Part shown: positions 20,873 through 31,349 of the stretch, piece after piece
Position numbering within the stretch: position 1 is the first letter of the stretch
How the letters are laid out: every line of letters begins with the position of its first letter
Origin: Symsagittifera roscoffensis
Lineage: Eukaryota; Xenacoelomorpha; Acoela; Convolutidae
Length of the DNA: 45,205 nt
Assembly (NCBI RefSeq): GCF_963678635.1
Contig: NW_026971158.1
Location: 1 to 45,205, forward strand
Direction of reading: 5' to 3'
Position numbers and translations under genes: made by a program
Notes under the pieces: model-generated
Database searches by the model: none
The model's input: the letters and a program-made list of their open reading frames with translations, nothing else
Told to the model about the DNA's origin: nothing

Positions 20873-23825
20873 CTACAGGTCTTCCTTCAACATTTCTTCT
20901 CTTTCTCTCCCATCACAATCACTTATTCTCGACGTTCTGTTTACTGCGGTAGATACTGCGATCCTATGCGTTACAAAAACTCGCTTGAAGTCTTCTGATC
21001 CAATGTCCATCTGATACGAACTGTACACGCTGCCATGATTCAACATATGCTTTTTGGCATCGTCGTACAACCATATACTCATGTTGGCTCTAAGCCATGG
21101 CATCAGTCGTCTTCTGGCCATATCTTCCTCGCTTCCATTGGATTGTTTACGACTTTCCTCATTATCTCAAAAAGATATGAATCTGATAGACAATCATCTC
21201 GCTCCAGCTGCTCTTTGGTCGTTGTCTCTTGTCGATTGTTCTCCTTCGCACGAGCTTCCAGCCATCGAATCGCCATCATAACTTCAACTTCCACTCGTTA
21301 TTGCTTGTGATGAGTCTGGTAAACCTGTTGAGAGCAGCTCTCCAGAGTCCCAGATAAACACCGGAATACTTCGCCTGGAACACAACCAAGTTTGTAGTAA
21401 GCAATGGCCCGAGAACTCATCATGTGTCAACATAATGCTCCTAAAATTTCGTTTCCCTGACGCCTCCAGTAGTGATTTCACTTCCTTTATTACTTGGTGA
21501 AGTTCATAATTCTCGCTTACTGCATTATAATCTGTTGCTGTTGATCATCTCTGTTTGTGTCTTTTTAAGTCACCGAAGTGCCCAATAGCATATCCCATGA
21601 GCTTCTCTCCCAGTATCTGTTCTAATTCACCTTTGGGTCTTCCTGAAACTGCTGCAAACTTCTTACAAAGCAACACCTGCGTTTTTTTCCGACATCCTCA
21701 CCAGTGTTACACATAGGCACTAAGAAGGCTTGATCCACGACAGTCCTTGTACTCTTGAAATGCACTGCCACGAAGAGTACTGGGTATCGGCTTTTGCACA
21801 TCGAAGCCAATGTATATCCTACTAAATATCGCGCTCCAGAAGGTCTGCGATAATTTTCTCTCAGCCGGATGTTTTTTCCACTCGTTTTGCTTCTCTCCGT
21901 TCACCAATAAGCTTCTGTTCGGTTTGTAACACTCTCAGAAACACTTCTATATGATGGCTGTGATGATCTCATTCTTTTGTTTTAGATTCAATAGCGATTC
22001 TAAAGAACCAAGCGTGCTTTATAGTCCTAGTGCAGTCACTAGATTCACCTCAGTTCCTCCGTGACAATCTGCAAGCGATTCTGCTTCCGTTTTCTCTTTC
22101 TTCACTATATTTTCGAACAGTACCGTTAATTGCTTGTGTTTTTTTACAAGCGTCCTCACGCAGTCGAGACCTCAACATACATGACCTTCTAGACCACAGA
22201 ATTTCGCCAGACAGCTACCAGGACTAACCCAGTCTTCTGGTCCAGGCAACTCCACTTTGTTTTCTCTGTTGCTCCTAGAGGCTGTCGTCATAAAGTTGTA
22301 AATGATGCTAAGGTCAAGCAAACTGCAATCTGAATTCAATTCCTTTTGCATATGTTGTATGGTTCGCAAAATCGAATCAGCATTCGGGCTCGGACAACAT
22401 GATGGCGTCATCATCTCCCACACCGCCGTCAGAATCGTTCTCAGTAATTCGTCTGAGAAACACAATCCAATTTCCACTCGGTTATCAGATTTTGGTACTG
22501 AAGGTGCAGTCATTTTTTTCTTTCAACACAACTCCCAGATAAGCTTGTTAACTGGCAATGCTTCTTATTTCACAGTTCTTGAAAACCAGAACCTTAGCAA
22601 CACCGCTTGTTCGTAATCAAAGTAACAAATCCAGACACAAAATGATACAATTTCTTCCTAATCGGTCCACAATAATCACTGAATTTCATCAGTGTTCCCA
22701 TTGATTCTTTAGTTAGCCTAAGCTCTTTATTTAAGAATCTTTGTATTTCATCGGCGTTCTTCAGTGGTTCCATTTCTACAGGCTCCTTCATATTCACTCA
22801 CATCGGTTTACTTTGATGTATGTCCAACAGCGCTTTTAAGAGCAAAGTCTTCGTCAGATCACTGCCTTCTCTCATCAGTTTTAACAAATATTCAGCGCTG
22901 GCACGGATATCTGTTCTAACTTGAACTGGAATAAATAGAAAAAGCGTCTCTCCGTTTCGCGCACGCTATTGTCGCTCCTTCACGGGTCATGTGGTCTCTC
23001 AGGCTGTTATCAAGATCATCTTCTCTTCTTTCGATCTTTTTTCTTCCTTCAAAGTTACACTCTTCCACTGTCAATCCCGTAATGCATCAAGCAAACCTAA
23101 GTTGCAGCTCCGTTCTGACATACAATATCGATATTCGCTATCAGAGCATGTTGCTTTGAGTGGTTTTCATTTCTTCATCAAGTGACAAAGTACTATCGCT
23201 GTCCTCGGTAACCTCAGCAACAGGTCTATTGTTTCGGCGTATATTTCAGAGCAACGTTCCGCACACCTTCTGCCTCTTCATTGTGCCATGTGCCTTGTAT
23301 TTTCGCCTTGTAGCAATTAGGTGTCCTCTAGCCGAGTTTCTGCACTCCACCATCTCCATGTATACACCAGCGGGCTCGTCAATTGAAACGGTGTCCGATA
23401 CTGCCAATCGGTTATACTCTACTGGGATCAGTAGTCTTAGTATGCTTCCCTGTTCATGTTTCATGCAAAATGATCTAAATTCCAGAAGGGTACTTTCACC
23501 ACGTTGGCTTAGTTTTTCCATTTCTAATGTATATAAAGTCAGAGTGCGGTCATTCACTCCTCTTGGTCTTGTAACTGGCTGATATCAATACTGTCAAGAA
23601 GATGGTTGGCACCATCATTACAACTGTCATCCCCCTGGATGTGCGATAAAATATGTCGTCGCCTTGCCCCTCATTTAGGACCTCTTCAACACGCTTTCGT
23701 TTGGCTGATATGCCAGATTTTGCTGAGAATTCTAAATCTACTTTTGTCTTCCCAGTTTTCCTAAACGTCACTTTGCTGCCCAGTTTCATCTTCTTTTCTT
23801 TGATTTTTTCGATCACCGTTTTCAA
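20873..23825 (-). pseudogene. Gag-like internal frames of element C
   Basis: Minus-strand frames in order: 23825-23550 (lysine-rich KEKKMKLGSKVTFRKTGKTK), 23557-23246 (LYTLEMEKLSQRGES and a hydrophobic middle), 22797-22594 (DEIQRFLNKELRLTKESMG), 22513-22172 (SILRTIQHMQKELNSDCSLL, ending KFCGLEGHVC), 21481-21284, 21294-21103 and 21121-20873. The KFCGLEGH stretch resembles the degenerate second knuckle of the gag in relics A and B (FCNLEGN, FCKLKGH), which hints at a nucleocapsid. I do not recognise the rest. Frames shift between pieces. No RT YxDD or DTG motif was found. Confidence 0.5.
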
Positions 23826-24289
23826 TCACATCGTCCCTTTTCGAGTTCTGGTCCTAACAGGACTTCGTCACTGCATTCTTGCTGCGTCGCCTTGATCAGA
23901 GAATCAATGTAACATTCGCCGCGGAAGTACATCTCGACGGGAAAAAAGCTAGGTTCTAAAACGACTGGCGAGCGTCTAAACACAGCTCTACATGCTTTTC
24001 AGCGTATCTGCCGAATCCAGTTCTTTGGTGGTCTTTCTAACATCGGGTCGACAGAAAAACGTTACTCTTTCCGGCTTCAATCAGAACGCTCTAATTAACT
24101 TAATTATTTAAAAAATAGTGAGCTCATGGCTGGGTCTCAGTATTCCCAGACCAAGAGGTCACTCCTAAAAACAAGGCTACTACTTATTTACTTTTTTGCG
24201 ATTGTTTTTGTTCAGTAGAAAAAAGTCTTCATCTCCATCGGAGGTTGATCAACTCCTTCCCTCAACTCCTAATTTCTCATAATCTGAAA

Positions 24290-25545
24290 ACGACTTTGCA
24301 TGTTTTCAATTCAATTCAGGATCTCCAAGAAGCTGAAAATTTGTTTAAATAATGTTTAAGTTATCTCCCGAGACCCTTCCGGGTTGTGGAATCCGGAGAT
24401 ATAACAGCCTTTATTTCTTTGCGGAAGGCTGGACACTTTGTCCCAACCCTTCTTGTTTCTACTGAATTGCTTTGTAACGATTGTAACTGACAGTCTTTAC
24501 AATTGAAATTGTTTCTGACAATCATATTCTTTTTTCAATCTTGATCAGTTTCACACAATTTTCGTTTTTGTTATTTATCACTGAGAATTCTTTCGTTTAG
24601 TATTCGCAATTTCAGTTGGTGCGAAGATCGAAAGGTTACGTTTCGTTCACGTCCAAATCAAAATTTTGAAAAACAGCATGTTAGTCAAAACTAACCCCTC
24701 CTGATTCGTCTAATCGATCAATTAGCAAAACTATCCTGAACCATCAAATGTCTCGGTCAGATGTTCCGATAAAAATTCGAATACGAAATTGAGTTTTGTC
24801 CACTCTGGTCGAATGTCACATACTCCCCGGACAGCCGGGTCAATGTCCTCATTGAGTCTCGTAGTCTTCATCAAAAATGGTACAGTGCCATCGAACAGAA
24901 ATTACAAAATGCATGACATCACTCTTATCCACGTCATATCGACTCACTGCAAAATACGAATGGCATCATACTACACTAATATAGCTTTCCAAATTAGTTC
25001 ACTAGTCTGCACTTTCGAGGATATAACTTAAAATCAAACATTTTACTGACTTTCAACGTCTGTAAACCGATTTAAAACTTTTTCTCATAGTTTTTAAAAG
25101 TGTTGGGTCGCACGAAAGTCCTGCCAACCAACAAATTAAAGTTATTTAGTCTTCAAAATTCAAACAAACGTTTGTTCTTCAGTTTCAATTGCAAACTAAG
25201 TTGGTTTGTTTCTCATTTGAGTCATTCTCACACAAAACAACTCATCATCTTTTCTTTCGTTGCTTCTTTGTTTCTGTTATGTTTACTCTTTGTTATCGTT
25301 GTTTTGAAGTTGTAAAACTTCTAAATTCTTCTAATTTTTCTTCTTTTTGCATCTTGTTTTGTCAATGTTCCATCTCCCCTTGCTGCGACAATGACTCAGC
25401 ACTTTCAGTATCAGTGTCTTGCAACACGTCGGTGGCTTCTCTGATGCTGTTGGAGGCGGACCCAACACTTCTGCTTTTCTACTATTTGTTTACAACAAGG
25501 TAGAGGATCAACGTTTATTTCTTTGTTTCGGCAGAAGCTGTTGCA
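24290..25545 (-). repeat. Right direct repeat (5' LTR-like) of element C
   Basis: This copy matches 19730-20850 block by block (AAGCTGAAAATTTGTTTAAA, CCCGAGACCCTTCCGGGTTG, TTGGGTCGCACGAAAGTCC then TGCCAACCAACAAATTAAAG, GTTTACAACAAGGTAGAGG, GGCAGAAGCTGTTGCA). On the minus strand it begins TGCAACAGCTTCTGCC, that is with the TG expected for an LTR. Plus-strand frames at 25100-25503 lie within it and are not genes. Confidence 0.7.
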
Positions 25546-25619
25546 GAAATTTTTCGTCAATTTCATTTTAACCATGAGAATGGACGAAAATATTAGGGTA
25601 AACCCTTGAAAAACAGTTA

Positions 25620-25960
25620 GAACTTAATTTTCAAATTTGCACACATGTACAGAAACTCGATCAATTTTTTGCACACATATAAGAAAAACACTAGAAAATT
25701 TGTTCACAAATAGGAAATACCTAAAATTTTTTGCACCTTGTCAAAGAAAAATTTCAAACACTTTTTGCACTTGGTAGAAAAAATTGAAACACTTTTCACA
25801 TTTTTTTTCGAAAAAAAGGAAACATTTTTTGCATCTTGACAAAAAAATTGACACAGTTTTCCCATTTTGATTTTAAAAATGAAACAATCTTTGCATTTTG
25901 TTAAAAACCAGAAAAAACATTACATTTTGTTCACAAGTTTGAATAGATTTTTGCGAATTT
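25620..25960. repeat. Degenerate tandem repeat of about 40-50 bp
   Basis: Seven or eight loose copies of a unit like TTTTTGCACATTTG, an A-rich spacer and GAAACAC follow one another from the end of element C. Copies are AT-rich and diverged. The end overlaps the C-terminus of the minus-strand frame 25873-26364. Confidence 0.55.
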
Positions 25961-26364
25961 CTTAGCAACGGTGATTTTTTTCGTAAGCATTTGAAAAAAA
26001 TGTGAATTTTCAAGTGTTTTCTAAATTTTTTTGGAAAATAGACACAATCACTATCGTGACAATTGAATTTTTTGCGTAACTGTTCATTCTTTGCAACCCT
26101 TAACTTTTTTTCCACTTCTTCCCATTTTAAATTGTGATGAACAGTTCGGTCAAATTGATTGAAAACTTCGCCTTTTGATGAAATATCATTTAAAAAAAAT
26201 ATGTATTCGTACAGAGTGTAGAAACAATCGATAATTTTCGAATGGGAAATAAAAATACCCAAACGTTGTAAAACCTGATCGATAGATGAACCAATCAGAA
26301 GTATGTGGTAGACAAAGTTTTCCAGAGAACAGTAAAAATTGAGGGTAGACACACATAATTCTTG
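25873..26364 (-). CDS. Uninterrupted minus-strand frame, possible zinc-finger exon
   Basis: The frame is open from 26364 to the stop at 25873, about 163 codons, the longest such run outside the retroelements. There is no ATG near the upstream end, so it would be an internal or last exon. The middle holds a C-H-D-S-D-C pair followed by H-L-K-I-H (C-X4-C-X9-H-X3-H), close to a C2H2 finger but three residues short between the second Cys and first His. It is flanked by basic residues (KNEQLRKKF, KKFRKHLK). The N-terminal half is hydrophobic and aromatic-rich (VYHILLIGSSIDQVLQRLGI). The last 30 codons run into the AT-rich tandem repeat. I do not recognise the family; chance openness in AT-rich DNA is possible but unlikely at this length. 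Confidence 0.4.
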   Translation of the reverse strand, partial: QELCVSTLNFYCSLENFVYHILLIGSSIDQVLQRLGIFISHSKIIDCFYTLYEYIFFLNDISSKGEVFNQFDRTVHHNLKWEEVEKKLRVAKNEQLRKKFNCHDSDCVYFPKKFRKHLKIHIFFKCLRKKSPLLRNSQKSIQTCEQNVMFFLVFNKMQRLFHF

Positions 26365-26586
26365 TGTTACTATAAATTTTTCGTAAAAATCACTGAAAAC
26401 GGAAATAAAAAGCGATTTTTGACAATAATCTGATTAAAAGCTGGGAAGAGCTTGTTACATAGCAGCAGCCATCCGGAACAAGTATAACTAAGGAATACTA
26501 ACACCTACACAATTCCATATTTGCAAAGTTCACTCGAAAGTTTCTATTCACTTCACTGAAATACTTCTATTTCCTATTATGGTTAA

Positions 26587-27167
26587 TTGAAGAACTCATG
26601 TTGTTTAAATCCAATTTCATTTAATCTCAAAACCATTTCTCTCGTTTTTCTTCAAAAAACTAATCAGGAAAAGACACTAGTTCCATTTAAACAACAAGAA
26701 GTGAGAGAAGTGAGAGATTTGTTTGGTTCCAAAACTCTTACAAGGGGAAAATTTATTTTGAAACCTAATTTCAACTATTAAAAATTAGTGATTTGAGACA
26801 ATCTATCTTAATGAGAAATAAGTAAAATCGTTATCGACGATCCGGAATAACGTTATTCACGATGCTTCAAACCTTGGACTCGTACCTATATATGACGCTA
26901 AAACTGGCAAAGATCCCTTTATGGATCAGGAGCTCGACATATGTGATAGAGTAAATGAAATCAATATACAATATGAGGAGCGAGTCAGTCAAATTCTTGA
27001 ATTAAAATGTTAACAAGGCGCCCTATATTCAGATTCGACTCTTCACTGCAAAAGAGATGGAAGCAATGAAACAAGTTGCCTAAGTCAACTATACTTTGAA
27101 CGAATTCAAAGAACTCTCTCAAATTTTGGGAGATTTTATGTTTGTTGAAAATTTTAAAAATCAGTAA
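26587..27167 (+). pseudogene. Decayed plus-strand gene piece, product unknown
   Basis: Three frames in succession look like protein. 26587-26781 has KQQEVREVRDLFGSKTLTRG. 26822-27013 has SNLGLVPIYDAKTGKDPFMD and then a helical EINIQYEERVSQILELK. From 27012 a frame continues as RLFTAKEMEAMKQVA, meets TAA 27081-27083 and reads on as NYTLNEFKELSQILGDFMF to TAA 27165. The charged, well-mixed composition is unlike the noncoding flanks. I do not recognise the product. Either introns are unplaced or the gene is a relic. Related coding pieces continue on the same strand to 29.4 kb. Confidence 0.45.
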
Positions 27168-27793
27168 CGCTTTGTGATGTTTTGTATGTTTAGTAATTGA
27201 ATTTTTGTTGGTTCAAAACAATTTTTTCCTATTGAATTGCTTACTTAGTGCTACGATAACTGAGGAAAAGGCAGACAAAACATACCACTCAATCAAAACT
27301 GACTCAAAACATGTACCAATGATCAATTGATTTTTCAGTAATTGTTTCAGCAACTGCAGAAAAACTTGTTGCTTTTGTCAAATTTCAGTAACGTTTTTCT
27401 CATTTAAACAAGATTACAAGCAAACTGGAATATTTAGTTGAAAACTAGCCATTGTGTTTTTTTCATTTTGATTTGCCTAATTTTATGATTTTGATTGACT
27501 GCCTATGATTTTAATACTAGACTCTGAAAAAGGATAAACGTATTATGGAGATTATTACGACAAAATAATTTATAATAGTTTATAAATGATTCGAACTTTT
27601 TCAAGTTTTTTCGTTTGTTTCAGTAAAAAAAGTTTCTATCAAAAGCATTTTAAAACTCTGAAAAGGACATTTTAAGATTTTAAAGTTGAACTACTACAAC
27701 AAAACTGAAAGAGTGGTGGACAGATGACGTTGATGGAGATTGCATTATTTTTAACTTGTATAGAAACACAGAAAAAATCAATATCTTTGTTAG

Positions 27794-28385
27794 AAAGATG
27801 GAGATGAGATTTCAGAAAACAAAGGTACTACTGCCAGATTTGACGATATTGTTTTTATTTGGAAGGGTTACTTCAGATTGAACGGTTGGGCAGGTAAAAA
27901 CGAAAAAATGGAAAAGCCTATGAATTAAAAATTGAAGATAAGGAACATCATTTCGATTACTGTTTTGAATTTGATACAAAAACAAACTCTAGATTTGTCA
28001 AAATATCTTTTAATCGATTATCCAAATTTAAAAAACTTCCATGTGCTTACATTACAAAAAAGCAAAATGAAAGTGATAAATTTGTATATTTTGGTAATTT
28101 CTGTTTTCACTGGTTAGAAATAGAACAAATCGAAAAAATTTTGACCGAAATTTCAAAACTTGAATTGAGTATCGAAAAAATTTTATAAACCAGACAAGAA
28201 ATATCACCTTGGTGTTAAATGTATATTTTAGTATCTTAAAAAAATTCAATATTACTGATTGTTTGGGAAGTTTCATAAACATAGTTGGTTCTGATCTACA
28301 AAGTACTTTAAAATCTCTGGTTCTGCTTCATACTGATTGGTTATTACCACAAATAAAATCTCTAAAAAAATTCTCGATTGTTTGA
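27794..28385 (+). pseudogene. Three overlapping frames of one coding sequence, product unknown
   Basis: Frame 27794-27928 (FDDIVFIWKGYFRLNGWAGK), frame 27901-28188 (IEDKEHHFDYCFEFDTKTNS, then FHWLEIEQIEKILTEISKLE) and frame 28173-28385 (KKFNITDCLGSFINIVGSDL, then LKSLVLLHTDWLLPQIKSLK) overlap end to end. Each step moves to the preceding frame, and in both overlaps there is a run of six A (27903-27908 and 28175-28180). One missing A in each run would restore a continuous sequence of roughly 195 codons. The C-terminal part has a leucine-spaced pattern like leucine-rich repeats or the nematode F-box-associated domains; this is only a resemblance. It may be a recent pseudogene or carry sequence errors. 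Confidence 0.5.
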
Positions 28386-28560
28386 TATCAAAATTAATGA
28401 AAAATCCATGAGAAGTAGAGCTCAATTTTGATAGGTTGCATAATCTTTCTTGAACATTCCATGATCATTGAAGCTCGATTCTGATTGGTTGATATCAAAA
28501 AAGATTTCCTCATAAAAAACTTACGATTCTGATTGGTTGATACTTTTGAAACCCAATGGT
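28300..28560 (+). repeat. Short repeats of a CGATTCTGATTGGTTGATA motif
   Basis: Five related copies occur near 28330, 28375, 28430, 28475 and 28525, at about 45-55 base spacing. The two best copies (near 28477 and 28526) share ATTCTGATTGGTTGATA exactly. They overlap the end of the leucine-patterned coding frame and may be decayed protein-repeat units. Confidence 0.45.
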
Positions 28561-28757
28561 TGGATTGGATAATTTTTTTGTTTCAGCTAGGCTAAATATC
28601 ATATTCTCTGTGATTTTTTTTCACGTTAAATTTAATGGGTTAAGGAAATTGCTGTTTTATTCATATTATGGGGCTATTCAAACCTTCATATCTAAAACTT
28701 TGGGACTTTCTGAATCTCCTATTTTTTCTTTTTTTCTTATCGAGATGCCGTCACTGA

Positions 28758-28958
28758 ATAGAAACAAAAGAGATCCCATTCTTGAAAAAGGCAGAGATTA
28801 AACTCGCTCAGACAGACGCATTAAGACATCATAAGCACTGTGGCGTTTTAAAGTGCTCCAATTGTAACTTTTATACATATAGCAACAAGGAACTCACCAA
28901 TCATATGAAGAAGAAGCATTATTTTCGTCAAGGTTTTTTGATATTATGTGCTCAGTAG
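28758..28958 (+). CDS. C2H2 zinc-finger exon
   Basis: The frame is open from 28758 to TAG 28956-28958. It reads TDALRHHKHCGVLKC, then a perfect C-X2-C-X12-H-X4-H finger: Cys at 28854-28856 and 28863-28865, His at 28902-28904 and 28917-28919, with a hydrophobic core (Phe, Tyr, Leu) in the usual positions. Classical fingers of this type bind DNA or RNA through zinc. The sequence CAAG followed by GTTTTTTG near 28930 is a possible donor, so the exon may end there rather than at TAG. The 81-codon frame at 28556-28801 overlaps its start in another frame and is more likely a shadow. Upstream coding pieces (26.6-28.4 kb) are on the same strand and could be the same gene. The host gene is not recognised. 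Confidence 0.6.
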   Translation: METKEIPFLKKAEIKLAQTDALRHHKHCGVLKCSNCNFYTYSNKELTNHMKKKHYFRQGFLILCAQ

Positions 28959-29143
28959 ACTCGAAAAACACTTCATGAGAAGGTGAAACTAATACATTTT
29001 CAATTGAAAAAATCGGAGAGAATACTTTGAATAATAATTTTTACTGAATCTGAAAATCAATAGAAAATCTTTGAACAAAAACTCCAGTAAAATATTATAA
29101 TTTGTTTTCATCTCTATTCTTGGTCTGTCATTTTTTTTCAAAG

Positions 29144-29378
29144 GTTCTTACTGATGATAAAACCAGCAACAATCGAGAACAACTTTTCGTGAAAATGTTA
29201 ATGGAAATCGATCAGAAAATCTTCTATCTACAGTAAAAACTCCATTAGTGTCAAGCTTGCTGAAATTTTGTTGCGATTACTGTGTAGTAAAATGAAAAAA
29301 ATGCTAATGAGTGCTGAAGCATTTAGTGAGTTTTTATATATAAAAAAACTAGATATTTATAAAACATCGACTAATTGA
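29144..29378 (+). pseudogene. Coding-like frames downstream of the zinc finger
   Basis: After a strong polypyrimidine acceptor (TTTTTTTTCAAAG) a frame reads VLTDDKTSNNREQLFVKML to a TAA at 29234. An overlapping frame (29202-29378) reads VKLAEILLRLLCSKMKKMLM and SAEAFSEFLYIKKLDIYK to TGA. The second is amphipathic and probably helical. One frame change joins them. It is likely the next exon of the zinc-finger gene, in decayed or mis-sequenced form. No domain is recognised. Confidence 0.4.
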
Positions 29379-29399
29379 AAGGTTTTGTCTAGTTAAAAT

Positions 29400-30420
29400 T
29401 TTAAAGTTTTTCTTGTTTAGTGCTCGTAAAAGTGTTCATAGAGTAGTACATGTTTAGGCAGATAATGACGCTCGATTCATCAGGATTATGATTTTTTACT
29501 GTTTTTTTTGACAATTTCACATAATTCATAACTGATCTAGAAAAGATAAAATTATAAATGTTCTTGCTAACTTCTTAAAATTTAATAAAATACATTCTCA
29601 ACCAAAAAAATTACATTAATATAGAAATTCAGAGTTGAGACAGCAACATACAGTTATCAGATTTAGAAAATCACTTGAAGTTTTTTAGAAAAAAAATTAC
29701 GATATCAGTTCTGCTTCGGACTAATGAACGTTTCTCGAAATGACACTTTTTTATAAAAAACTCAATTTTCAAGTAAAAATTCGTTCAAAATGGATTAAGT
29801 TGGAAGATAATAGACCAAGCAGAAACTAAGAAAACATCAAATTGAGAGGAAGTTCAATTTAATTCATTAGGAGTTAAGAGAAGATTTCATAAAAATTAAG
29901 CTCATAGATTACATCTTGAGACAAAATCCAACATAAAAAGCTAACGTTTGTAAATTTTTCTATCATTTGTATACCAGGTAAGTTTATAAAAAAATTCACA
30001 TTTTTTGAGAAAAATTTTTGTGAAGTAATTCCAACTCTGATATCTCTTAGAAATTAATACATGAATCATAAATCAAAAAATTGCTTCTCAGATCTCCATT
30101 TCATTATTTTGGATTTTAAAAAAATTGATCTCGAAAATTGATACTAACTCCAAAATTTTTTTTTTCGAAGTTTCAGTGGGTTTCAGCAAAGTTTCAGCTA
30201 AATTAGGTGATGTTTCAAAAGAATAGGATCACCTTATAAAACATATAATAAATCAAATTAAATCAAATTTTATTGTGTTTTCAATTTTTTTTGAAAACTT
30301 TTTTTTTTTTTTGAAACAAATTTCCAATCTGGTGCATATATTATCATTGAAATACCATGAACGAAAAAAAAACATAATTCCTCCATTACACAATCTACAC
30401 GTAATATTCAAAAATACATA
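29400..30420. other. AT-rich stretch, nothing supportable
   Basis: About 1 kb of A/T-rich sequence with poly-A and poly-T runs. No frame, repeat or RNA gene could be supported. The minus frame at 30253-30522 is poly-Lys/Phe at one end and reads through T-runs, so I leave it out. Confidence 0.5.
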
Positions 30421-30429
30421 ACCAGTGCC

Positions 30430-30975
30430 GAAATTTTCGCGAAAAACTAGAGGTTTCCAAAATCCAAAAAAAAACACCGTTTTTCTTACCATTCTCTTAC
30501 CATCACACTGATGGCTTACCATTCACGATCTTAATACATTGGGAAACCTATTCCCTATCTTAATACAAGGAATCTATAACCCTCATACATATTGATATCT
30601 ATAAACTATCCTAAAACATGGGAAATCTAAACACTATCTTGAAACATGGTAAGATCGGGCGCCCAAAAGTTCAAGCTCCAAAATTTTTTTGAAACTTACC
30701 ATCTGAAAACATGACTAATCTTAATACACTGGAATATCTGTTCATAAGTAATTAATCAATAATGATTACTCTTTAGGTAACGCGCGCCCAGATTTTTAGG
30801 AAAAAACTAGACGTTTCCACGTTTTTCTTACCATTCTCTTAACATCACTCAAACCCTGAAACCATACCATTGTTATTCCCTATCTTAATACCTTGGGAAC
30901 ACTATTCCCTATATTAATACATAGTAGGAGGCCCGGATACTCTATAGCATATGTTTATACATGGGGGTCCTCCCC
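30430..30975 (+). repeat. Two interleaved short repeats, duplicated block
   Basis: A block with GTTTTTCTTACCATTCTCTT occurs at about 30478 and 30832, each time preceded by an AAAAACTAGA-type stretch. After each copy, 25-30 base units built on TTCCCTATCTTAATACATTGGG recur (four to five loose copies at 30530-30655, one near 30719, two to three at 30870-30930). This suggests a larger duplicated unit of about 350 bp. Confidence 0.55.
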
Positions 30976-31031
30976 AGGACGATTTGATCCAACATATACT
31001 ACTCCTCTGTTTTTTCAGTGACAATCAACCT

Positions 31032-31307
31032 TCAAATTGTTACAGTACACTTCTGTTCTATTTTTTCCCAATTATCTGTCATGAAGTTCGCGAAGTTTGA
31101 GCATGGTTTTCGGTACACCTTCACTGTGTTATCCGACATGGATATACCAATAATGCCCAATCTCGTAATTTGTTGTTTTACCAGGTTGGACAAAAAATAA
31201 ACAATAAAAACAAAAAAAAACAATGAAAACTCAGTCCGATTTTTTTTCAGCACCATTCCCAACCAGGTATTAAGGTTGTCCTCGATTAGGATGGCTTGAT
31301 CTGTCAA
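31032..31307 (-). pseudogene. Frame downstream of RNase H in relic B
   Basis: An uninterrupted frame of 91 codons. It starts DQAILIEDNLNTWLGMVLKK, crosses a Phe/Val-rich stretch encoded by a T-run, and ends with NTVKVYRKPCSNFANFMTDN. It lies where post-RNase H sequence of the element would be. It does not show integrase motifs and I do not recognise it. The Phe-rich middle could be an AT-rich insertion. Confidence 0.3.
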
Positions 31308-31349
31308 ACGATCTGGTGAGTGGCAGCTTGTAGTTTGCGTCCTTATCCA

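Larger units (their letters stand above)
19730..25545 (-). mobile_element. Element C: LTR-like element without recognisable pol
   Basis: Two diverged direct repeats (19730-20850 and 24290-25545) flank 3.4 kb in which the best frames are all on the minus strand. This is the layout of an LTR element read right to left. The internal part shows gag-like frames but no protease, RT, RNase H or integrase motif, so it resembles a non-autonomous element that depends on enzymes from another copy. The repeats have diverged by many substitutions and indels, so insertion is old. A target-site duplication, primer-binding site and polypurine tract could not be fixed by eye. A plain segmental duplication is the main alternative. 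Confidence 0.6.

Noticed and set aside
27901-27912. Programmed -1 frameshift at AAAAAAT
   Set aside because: The heptamer is not in the X XXY YYZ register of the incoming frame, so a one-base deletion fits better.
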